This document shows, one piece after another, positions 6,437 through 11,938 of a stretch of DNA of 11,938 nucleotides (position 1 is its first letter; each line of letters begins with the position of its first letter). A model generated the notes under the pieces. The model did not search any database, was not told the origin of the DNA, and saw nothing but the letters and a program-made list of their open reading frames with translations. This stretch comes from Chlamydiia bacterium (GTDB lineage Bacteria > Chlamydiota > Chlamydiia > Chlamydiales > FEN-1388): NCBI GenBank assembly GCA_023269335.1, contig JAHFTM010000020.1, forward strand, positions 1,220-13,157. The letters are read 5' to 3'. The translations under genes were made by a program, and so were the position numbers.

Positions 6437-9133
6437 CTAGTTGTAACCCAAGTTCAGGATGGTTTTAAGGTCGTCAAAAATACCACGCTGCTTATTCATG
6501 TGACGTGATTTTTCATCCCAAATTTCCTGCTGCTTTTTCGTAATATCATCAATGTCAATTTCATTTTCAATGATATAGGGACGTAAGAAAAGGAGAAGGT
6601 TATGTTTGTTGTTAACATTTGAATTTTGACTGAACAGCGCACCGATTAAGGGCAGTCCGCCAAGGCATGGAATTTGAGTGTTGTTAATGTCTTGCTCTTC
6701 ACGCATCAGGCCTGACAGAATCACAAAATGCTCAGAGGGTAGGTGAACGCGTGTCAGGGTTCTTGTTTCATTGACCGTAGCAGGAGGAGAGTTTGCAGTT
6801 GATTGGGCGTTGATGGCAGCCTGGCTAACTTGGCTGATTGACTGCTCTACAATGAGAGTAATTGTGTCATCATCACTAATAAGTGGTGTGATTTTTAAAA
6901 GCACTCCTGTCTGTCTGATTTCATAGTTTGTGGTAAGAATATTACCATTGTTATTTGAAATTGACTGCCCCTTGATACCGACTTGTGAGCCTACAAAAAG
7001 CTCTGCCGGAACGTTATGTTCTGTTGTCAGCTTAGGGTTTAAAATGATATTGACTTCACTGTCACTACGTACAGCATTCAAAAGGCCAGCAAGGGCTAAG
7101 AAACCATGACCATTAAATAAAATTTTTCTGCCGATAGTACCAGTAGAAAATCCTGGAGATGGCGGAGTGGTGCCGAACGGTGCATTGAGGCCTGGTATGA
7201 CGTTAGGTGTGCCTATGACGGCATTTGGCGACAGATCGAAGGGTATTGTAGAGCCTGGAAGCGGTGGTGGTGGTGGCACTGGTATACCTGTAACTTCTGC
7301 AAGAGCTGCAAGAACGTTTGTTGAGCCTGATCCAAAGAGGCCGCCTTCAAGTGCAAAATTTCTGCGCTGCAGCTTAAATCCACTATCCACACCAAAGTTC
7401 AATGTATTCGTCAGTGTAGTATCCAAAAGGAGTGTTTCAATAAGCACCTGTTTTACAGGCACATCAATTTGAGAGATGAGATCTTTAGCTTTTTGTAAAG
7501 TAGAGGCAGTTCCGGTAAGAACGATAGAGTTATTTTCCTCAATCACCTGCAAGCTATCAAGCGTGATGATAAGATCAGACTGAGTGATGTTTTTTGCCCC
7601 AGGAATTGGTGACGAAGTTGTTCCTCCCAGAATACTTGCTGCGATAGCGCGCAAAGCCTTGACCACGTCACTAGCTTTTCTGTACTGCAGTTTTTGAATA
7701 TGAAATTGTGTTGATTCTACTGTGCCGAGTGGTAGTCCTGTTTCAAAAATATTCTTCTTACGCATATCTTCAAGAACTTTGAGTCCTTCAGGCCCAAGCT
7801 CATGACTTTGTAAGTAGCGCAGGATATCAGCTTTTGTCATACGATCAATTTCTTCGTCGCTAAAGCCCTTTTCTTTCAATAGTTTTCGGAGCTGTTCGTC
7901 CGTGAGCTGATTGATTTCTTCGGCAGAAAGAATTCTTTTACGTGTTTCTGCCATCTCTTTGGCCAGATTTTCATCAAACTTCAACTGGTCAAGTGAGAAA
8001 ATGCGCGAAGTGTTTTCGCCTATATCGATCGTCTGCATGATAGAGAGAGCTTTCTCGACAAGAAACGGCGGAGCAATGATAAAGACGCAGTTTGCACCAG
8101 CAGACGGCACTACAATGAAAGTTTGGCCACTGCCAATCAAAGGTGCTAAAAATTGCTGTGCCATTTGCGCAAGAGCTGCAGGTGAGCTATTGACAGAGAC
8201 ATACTGTCCTATTTCTAAACCGCTCTTTGGAGAGTCCAGTGCAGTGAGGACGTCAGATATTTTTTGGATGTTGGCAACAAAGTCTGTCACTACCAAGCGC
8301 TTGTTATCAGGAATGATTTCAATCAGTGCATTTTTTGAGGCCATGTTCTTAACGATAGCTCCAACGCGCGCTGGGTCGACATATTCGATCAAAAACACCT
8401 GTGTTGCAATTTGAGGCTCTCCACCTTGAGTAAGACCTGGTCGAAGAAGGTCTGCAGGACCTTTTGCGTCTTTGTTTCTGTAGATTAAAAAGTTATCACC
8501 TTGTTCGGTGAGTTCGAAGTCATGAATTCTAAGATTTTGCAACAGTGCTGCCATCACGTCATCAATAGTGGCAGGACTTTCAGAGATGATGGTTACAGTA
8601 AACTGCAGCTCATCGGGGTCAAAGATGAAATTTCTTCCTGTTAGGCGGCTTACAAAACGTAAAAATTCAACAATATTGACATTGTTAAAATTAATGATTG
8701 GGCCTGCAGGGGTTTCTTTTGTTTCGACAGAAGATTTTGGATGTGCCTGGGGTGTATTTTGCAGCTTTGGTGGCAGTGGGGATTGATTGAGTAGCAAATT
8801 CAGCTGTGGATTTTTTGGAACAAGAGTCGACTGTGTGGTGCTGTTTTGCGGTACTGCTTTCGGAGCATCTTCTTGAGCGATCAAATCAAGAGTTGAGATA
8901 AGTCTTGTCGGCTTTTGCAATTGCGATTGATTGAACTCATTTTGAGTGTTGTAGTTGCCCTCTGGAGCTGTTTCTGTTTTTTCAGAACTGCTTTTTGAAA
9001 GCTGGGAAAAGGAGAAAATAGTAGGGCTGTTTTCTGAGGCCAGTGTAGGCGCAAAAATGACAGGTGACAGCAGGAAAAGAAAAAGAGACTTTCGCTTGAA
9101 TGGCAATGTGTTCCAGAACGCGAGTTTTTTCAT
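6437..9133 (-). CDS. sctC: Type III secretion outer-membrane secretin (CdsC/SctC family), 898 residues
   Basis: Forms the outer-membrane ring of the T3SS injectisome. The ATG at 9133 gives a clear signal peptide (MKKLAFW, basic KRK, hydrophobic LFLFLLSPVIFAP, cleavage near TLA-SEN at about 32). An upstream in-frame TTG at 9187 only adds 18 polar residues and lacks a ribosome site. Domains: a Gln/Pro/Ser-rich linker (33-142); N0-like domain (144-220, INFNNVNIVEFLRFVSRLTG); ring-building domains at 244-302, 308-370 and 472-557; a charged helical insert (386-462); and the secretin barrel (558-857). The barrel holds the family signature IPCLGGLPLIGALF at 821-834 and the strand LLLFLRPYII. A proline-rich insert interrupts the barrel at 615-662. 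Length is close to that of Chlamydia CdsC. The kinase-secretin order supports the assignment. A Type II or pilus secretin is less likely given the context. Confidence 0.92.
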   Translation of the reverse strand: MKKLAFWNTLPFKRKSLFLFLLSPVIFAPTLASENSPTIFSFSQLSKSSSEKTETAPEGNYNTQNEFNQSQLQKPTRLISTLDLIAQEDAPKAVPQNSTTQSTLVPKNPQLNLLLNQSPLPPKLQNTPQAHPKSSVETKETPAGPIINFNNVNIVEFLRFVSRLTGRNFIFDPDELQFTVTIISESPATIDDVMAALLQNLRIHDFELTEQGDNFLIYRNKDAKGPADLLRPGLTQGGEPQIATQVFLIEYVDPARVGAIVKNMASKNALIEIIPDNKRLVVTDFVANIQKISDVLTALDSPKSGLEIGQYVSVNSSPAALAQMAQQFLAPLIGSGQTFIVVPSAGANCVFIIAPPFLVEKALSIMQTIDIGENTSRIFSLDQLKFDENLAKEMAETRKRILSAEEINQLTDEQLRKLLKEKGFSDEEIDRMTKADILRYLQSHELGPEGLKVLEDMRKKNIFETGLPLGTVESTQFHIQKLQYRKASDVVKALRAIAASILGGTTSSPIPGAKNITQSDLIITLDSLQVIEENNSIVLTGTASTLQKAKDLISQIDVPVKQVLIETLLLDTTLTNTLNFGVDSGFKLQRRNFALEGGLFGSGSTNVLAALAEVTGIPVPPPPPLPGSTIPFDLSPNAVIGTPNVIPGLNAPFGTTPPSPGFSTGTIGRKILFNGHGFLALAGLLNAVRSDSEVNIILNPKLTTEHNVPAELFVGSQVGIKGQSISNNNGNILTTNYEIRQTGVLLKITPLISDDDTITLIVEQSISQVSQAAINAQSTANSPPATVNETRTLTRVHLPSEHFVILSGLMREEQDINNTQIPCLGGLPLIGALFSQNSNVNNKHNLLLFLRPYIIENEIDIDDITKKQQEIWDEKSRHMNKQRGIFDDLKTILNLGYN

Positions 9134-9210
9134 CTGTAGATATGTATCCGAAATGTTGTTATCAGCAATTTTTCCATCCAAATTCAAAGGGCGAACGCTT
9201 GATCATTGCA

Positions 9211-9240
9211 AATCAAAAACTTTGATTTACAGCACTGTAA
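9211..9240. promoter_or_regulatory. Two abutting palindromes upstream of the secretin gene
   Basis: AATCAAA-AAC-TTTGATT (9211-9227) overlaps by one base with TTACAG-CA-CTGTAA (9227-9240). Both are perfect. They lie 78-107 bases before the secretin ATG, a suitable place for a regulator or for folding in the leader RNA. I see no convincing -35/-10 pair next to them. The surrounding spacer (9134-9460) is A+T-rich and otherwise lacks genes. Confidence 0.4.
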
Positions 9241-9365
9241 GGTCCAGCGTAAAAAGGCAATATCATTTATCTCAGAGAAAAGGATTTATACTCAAGCAAT
9301 TTGAGAGAAAATTGGTTAATTTTTCTATTTTGTCGATAAAACGAAATACAACTTATTTTGTTTAC

Positions 9366-9390
9366 AACATTTCATTAATTACGAAATGTT
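9366..9390. other. 8-base inverted repeat in the A+T-rich spacer
   Basis: AACATTTC (9366-9373) and GAAATGTT (9383-9390) are perfect inverted copies with a 9-base loop. No T-run follows on the minus strand. It could be an operator or chance in A+T-rich DNA. Confidence 0.25.
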
Positions 9391-9460
9391 TTAATTAAAG
9401 TTAATATTTTTGTTGTATGATGTTATTATTTTTTTAATAAATAACAAGCCAATTTACAAT

Positions 9461-9667
9461 TTTTACCACAGAGAGCACAGAGAACAGAGAGAGAGAAATA
9501 ACAAGATGGGCGGGATCAGCTATCGCCGGTAGGATACAATCACAAGCCATGCTAGTCATTTTAGTGATTTTTTGTTATTTTCATCTCGTCAATAAGCAGA
9601 ATATGAGATTCGTAGGGTAGCTTTATGTATCATGCCCATCTGGTTATTTCTCTCTCTCTGTGGTAAA
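9461..9667. mobile_element. Roughly 207-base inverted-repeat element (MITE-like) between kinase and secretin genes
   Basis: The left end reads TTTTACCACAGAGAG and continues to GAAATAACAAGATGGGC (ending about 9511). The reverse complement of the right end (9633-9667) starts TTTTACCACAGAGAG and runs to GAAATAACCAGATGGGC. The arms match over about 35 bases with one mismatch, except for a 16-base CACAGAG-rich expansion in the left arm. Weaker complementarity appears to continue inward (GATC/AGCTA near 9514-9524 against the 9615-9633 side). There is no coding capacity and I see no clear target-site duplication. The right end lies 8 bases after the kinase stop, so in mRNA the element would fold into a long hairpin just after the kinase. 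It may be a non-autonomous transposable element, a palindromic repeat, or a terminator/attenuator. Confidence 0.65.
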
Positions 9668-9675
9668 AGCAGTCA

Positions 9676-11226
9676 CTACAGAGTATTCTGGAGGATGATC
9701 AAAAGATATGGATGTTCATAGGAAAGTACATCAGCGCTCATACGCATTTTTCGCAAGATGCTCTCGGTCTGTTTTTGACAAGAAAGATCCAAAGTTTGAG
9801 AAAAGACATCTTCGATCGCTTTTTCTGGATTGGCTGAGGAGTGGCAATTTTGCGGAGTAAAACCAAAGAAAAGTAGCCGTTTATTTTGTAAAAACGTGCC
9901 TCTGCGGTGTAGGAATGGAGTTGCAGCAGATTGCTGCTTTTCAGTGCTCATTTTTTCCTGCTCTAAATCAAGAAGCACACCGAAGTTGTGAGCAAAATAA
10001 TCATAACTTTTAGATTCTAAATCTAAGTAAAGAAGAGCCATATTGAATTTTTCATCGAAAATATCTGTCTGAATTTGTTTGCGAACAGCTTCGAAAAAGG
10101 CCAAGGGTGTTAGCTCAAGGCTCTTAATGAGTGTGCGGCATAAGGTGGCAAGCATCGCTGAAAAAACAACGCCTTCTGCTCCTTTACTTTCCAGTGTAGA
10201 GGCGAAAATCATCTTTTTGGTGGGGCTAATATCAAAAAATTCGTAATAAAGACCGCCTAATCCCACGCCGAAAAATAGCTCTTGTCCAATCTCTACCCCC
10301 TTCCAGGACGGAAGTGTATGTGGCAAGAGGCCAGTTTGAAAGGTTTCCAGGTGCTCGAAAAGCTCAAAGAAATAGTCAGAGCCATGTTTGTCTTTTGCTA
10401 CATCTTGAGAGTTCAAGTAAGTAGAGATGTCGGTAATAAAATCGACAATATCCAGATAACGCTCTTCAAGGGCAGGTTGCAAGGCTTTATAGAGAATTTT
10501 TTGCATGCCGCGCGGAGCGAGTGATAAAATCACCCGTCCATGAGTGATTTTGCCAAGTACAAGCTCATAAGAGATAATACCAAGGGAATAAATATCAGAC
10601 TGGAAAGAGATCGCCTGAGAGTCTTGTTGTGCTTCAGGGCTCATGTAAATGGGTGTGCCAATGAGTCTGGCAACTTTCTTTTTCTTTTCCACTTCGCTTT
10701 CAGATAAGATTTTGGCGATTCCAAAATCAATCACTTTCACCTGCCCCTGATCTGTGATGAGGATGTTTTCTGGTTTGAGATCTCCATGAATGATACCGTG
10801 AGTATGCAAGTGGCAGAGCGCATAGGCGATCTGCAGGGTGATCTCAAGGGAGCGTTTGAGGGAAAAGGGTTGATGAGCAAGTATTTTTCTTAAAGAGGTG
10901 CCTCGAACAAACTCCATGGCTATGTAAAGGCCGCCTTCCCACTGTCCATAGTCATACAGCTTAATGATGTTGGGGTGGTCGGCAAGTGAGATGATGTGTG
11001 CTTCATTCAGAAAACGAGCAGTTACTTCCGGGTTAGAGACATATTTTGGCGAGAGAACCTTGATAATGATAGGCTCTTCGGTATCAGGGTGCACACCAAG
11101 ATACAAAAGGCTCATGCCGCCACGGTCCATCAACCCTTCAATTTTGTATTTACCTATTCGTGCAGGTATTTGCAAAACAACTTCAGGTTTTTCAGGAATA
11201 GGCTTGGTGTCCTTACCTTTTGTCAT
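9676..11226 (-). CDS. T3SS-locus Ser/Thr protein kinase (Pkn5-like) with degenerate SpoIIE-type phosphatase domain, 516 residues
   Basis: Residues 26-270 form a Hanks-type kinase. The glycine loop is DRGGMS (34-39) with its first Gly replaced by Asp. Also present are Lys56, Glu75, a catalytic loop HGDLKPEN (147-154, Arg of HRD replaced by Gly but Asp149, Lys151 and Asn154 kept), DFG at 167-169, SPE at 196-198 and Asp211. The core residues suggest activity is possible, of non-RD type. Residues about 305-516 follow the SpoIIE/RsbU PP2C layout: GGLYYEFF (324-331), ASTLESKG (342-349), KFNMALLYLDLES...YFAHNFGVLL (393-419), RLLFFGFTPQN (450-460) and EHPYLLIILQ (504-513). Metal-site aspartates expected in GGDYYD, GDVSGKG, TDG and DD appear absent. 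The ATG overlaps the sctQ stop as ATGA and has no strong ribosome site, implying translational coupling. Position matches Chlamydia pkn5. Targets may be SctQ, SctC or host proteins (inference). No transmembrane helix is seen. Confidence 0.88.
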   Translation of the reverse strand: MTKGKDTKPIPEKPEVVLQIPARIGKYKIEGLMDRGGMSLLYLGVHPDTEEPIIIKVLSPKYVSNPEVTARFLNEAHIISLADHPNIIKLYDYGQWEGGLYIAMEFVRGTSLRKILAHQPFSLKRSLEITLQIAYALCHLHTHGIIHGDLKPENILITDQGQVKVIDFGIAKILSESEVEKKKKVARLIGTPIYMSPEAQQDSQAISFQSDIYSLGIISYELVLGKITHGRVILSLAPRGMQKILYKALQPALEERYLDIVDFITDISTYLNSQDVAKDKHGSDYFFELFEHLETFQTGLLPHTLPSWKGVEIGQELFFGVGLGGLYYEFFDISPTKKMIFASTLESKGAEGVVFSAMLATLCRTLIKSLELTPLAFFEAVRKQIQTDIFDEKFNMALLYLDLESKSYDYFAHNFGVLLDLEQEKMSTEKQQSAATPFLHRRGTFLQNKRLLFFGFTPQNCHSSANPEKAIEDVFSQTLDLSCQKQTESILRKMRMSADVLSYEHPYLLIILQNTL

Positions 11227-11938
11227 TCAACTGAACCAATTTCCAAGATGCGAACGCCCAGCGTTTCACCAATTTTGATGATTTCTCCCTTGCCTACGAT
11301 TTTTCCGTTCACGACAAGTAAGACGGCGCTGTCAGAAGAAAGGTTTAAATCAAGAAGATTGCCTGGAGCAAGCTCGAGTAATTTTTGTGCTGTAGTATGC
11401 ACTTGGGCAAGTTCACACGTGATAGTGACTGGAATATCTTGAAGTGTCAGCTCACCTACTTTGACAGGATGGGAGGCACTTATAGTTTTTCTAGGTACTT
11501 CCACTGCATGTGCGTTAGATTCTTCTGGATGATGGTCTGCAGGCTTTTCAGGATGATCTGTAGCTGTATCATCTGCGGATTTTACTTGAAGAGCCTCTTC
11601 ATCTTCTTCAGCAAACTCTTCTTCAAAAGGGTCATCATCATCATCAATATCACTCTCTTCTTCCATATCTTCGTCAGCGAAGAGATCAGCTTCTTCTTTC
11701 TCATCATCTTCTAAGGCTTCTTCTGCATCTTCTTCAAAGAGATTATCGTCAGATGCGGCCTCCTCATCTTGTGGGGTGGATGCATGCATGTTCTCGTTCA
11801 TGTTAAGGTTGTCTACCATTGTATCATATGCCTCTGTATGTGAAGCTTGTTCAATAATTTTAAGGTTGCCATCTTCCAGCTCACAGAAAAAAAGAGGTTT
11901 TCCTCCAATTGTGAGTAAGCATTTAGCTGTCCCTGATT
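11223..11938 (-). CDS. sctQ: T3SS cytoplasmic C-ring/sorting-platform protein SctQ (CdsQ/FliN-like), 5' end outside window
   Basis: The frame is open to the right edge, so about 237 C-terminal residues are visible; Chlamydia CdsQ is about 370 residues. SctQ builds the cytoplasmic pods that load effectors and bind the ATPase complex. The visible start (KCLLTIGGKPLFFCELEDGN near 11865-11925) looks like the end of the first SpoA-like domain. Next comes an extremely acidic linker (11595-11768). The C-terminal SpoA/FliN domain follows (about 11230-11465) with VKVGELTLQDIPVTITCELA, LLELAPGNLLDLNL, VLLVVNGKIVGKGEI and LGVRILEI, all typical of FliN/SctQ. It ends in SVE-stop, and the TGA overlaps the kinase ATG by four bases. 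A possible internal start at 11819 could give a separate C-terminal product, as known for SctQ in other bacteria. Confidence 0.9.
   Translation of the reverse strand, partial: SGTAKCLLTIGGKPLFFCELEDGNLKIIEQASHTEAYDTMVDNLNMNENMHASTPQDEEAASDDNLFEEDAEEALEDDEKEEADLFADEDMEEESDIDDDDDPFEEEFAEEDEEALQVKSADDTATDHPEKPADHHPEESNAHAVEVPRKTISASHPVKVGELTLQDIPVTITCELAQVHTTAQKLLELAPGNLLDLNLSSDSAVLLVVNGKIVGKGEIIKIGETLGVRILEIGSVE
11817..11835 (-). promoter_or_regulatory. Possible internal translation start within sctQ
   Basis: On the minus strand AGAGG (11831-11835) lies 11 bases before an in-frame ATG (11817-11819) that begins MVDNLNMNENM. Translation here would give a 198-residue protein made of the acidic linker and the C-terminal SpoA domain. 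Spacing is slightly long, so this is tentative. Confidence 0.35.

Noticed and set aside
6375..6437. GTG start for the lipoprotein gene overlapping the secretin stop
   Set aside because: It would bury the lipobox signal peptide behind 21 residues encoded partly by a tandem repeat; the ATG at 6374 has AGGG well placed.
7911..8414. 167-codon plus-strand open frame inside the secretin gene
   Set aside because: It is antisense to a well-supported domain region, has no recognisable protein features and is best explained as a shadow frame.
9134..9187. Upstream TTG start for the secretin gene, adding 18 residues
   Set aside because: The added residues are polar and would place the clear signal peptide inside the protein, and no ribosome site precedes the TTG.
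8955..9398. 147-codon plus-strand open frame over the secretin 5' end and spacer
   Set aside because: It is antisense to the signal peptide region, has low-complexity composition and resembles no family.
10964..11442. Plus-strand open frames opposite the kinase N-terminus and SctQ
   Set aside because: They are antisense to conserved kinase and SpoA motifs and have no supporting ribosome sites that I can see.
1..11938. CRISPR array, tRNA or rRNA genes, autonomous transposase
   Set aside because: No regularly spaced repeats, cloverleaf-like sequences, rRNA-like stretches or transposase motifs were found.

Overview
The window looks like part of the chromosome of a chlamydia-like bacterium (phylum Chlamydiota, probably an amoeba- or protist-associated 'environmental' lineage rather than Chlamydia itself). 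The strongest clue is the minus-strand block read from the right edge: the end of a SctQ/CdsQ-type C-ring protein, then a Ser/Thr protein kinase, then a type III secretion (T3SS) secretin. This is the cdsQ - pkn5 - cdsC order known from Chlamydia. The genes after the secretin differ from what I know of Chlamydia. Base composition is moderate, with A+T-rich spacers. Species cannot be settled from the sequence alone.

Layout, left to right. 1-1743 (+): the 3' part of a SulP/SLC26 anion transporter with a C-terminal STAS domain, cut by the window edge. 1744-2823: an accessory-looking stretch with two convergent 74-codon genes, one of unknown function with excellent translation signals and one Cro/YdaS-like helix-turn-helix regulator. 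Each has repeat structure upstream: a 39-base near-palindrome before the first and two head-to-tail 20-base repeats before the second. 2824-3729 (+): an NmrA-like NAD(P)-binding protein, ending 9 bases from a convergent leucine-rich-repeat gene (3739-4857, -) that is a reasonable T3SS effector candidate. 4979-11938 (-): the T3SS-centred gene string.

In transcription order the T3SS string is: sctQ (partial, C-terminal SpoA domain behind a very acidic linker), the kinase (ATGA overlap with sctQ), a spacer holding a roughly 207-base inverted-repeat element and A+T-rich sequence with small palindromes, the secretin sctC (898 residues from the preferred start), a lipoprotein with a TPR-like middle and a PGAG-type hydrophobic C-terminus, and a secreted YidD-like protein. 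The secretin forms the outer-membrane ring, SctQ the cytoplasmic sorting platform, and the kinase is placed to regulate one or both. The lipoprotein and YidD-like protein may be envelope or secretion accessory factors, but only position and signal peptides support this.

The most interesting points are: (1) the C-terminal half of the kinase follows the layout of a SpoIIE/RsbU PP2C phosphatase in which the expected metal-binding aspartates appear to be replaced, giving a kinase-pseudophosphatase fusion inside the T3SS locus; (2) the YidD-like protein has gained a signal peptide and lost the usual cysteines; (3) the secretin carries an extra charged helical insert and a polyproline insert; (4) an inverted-repeat element splits kinase from secretin; (5) SctQ has an extreme acidic linker with a possible internal start just before it.
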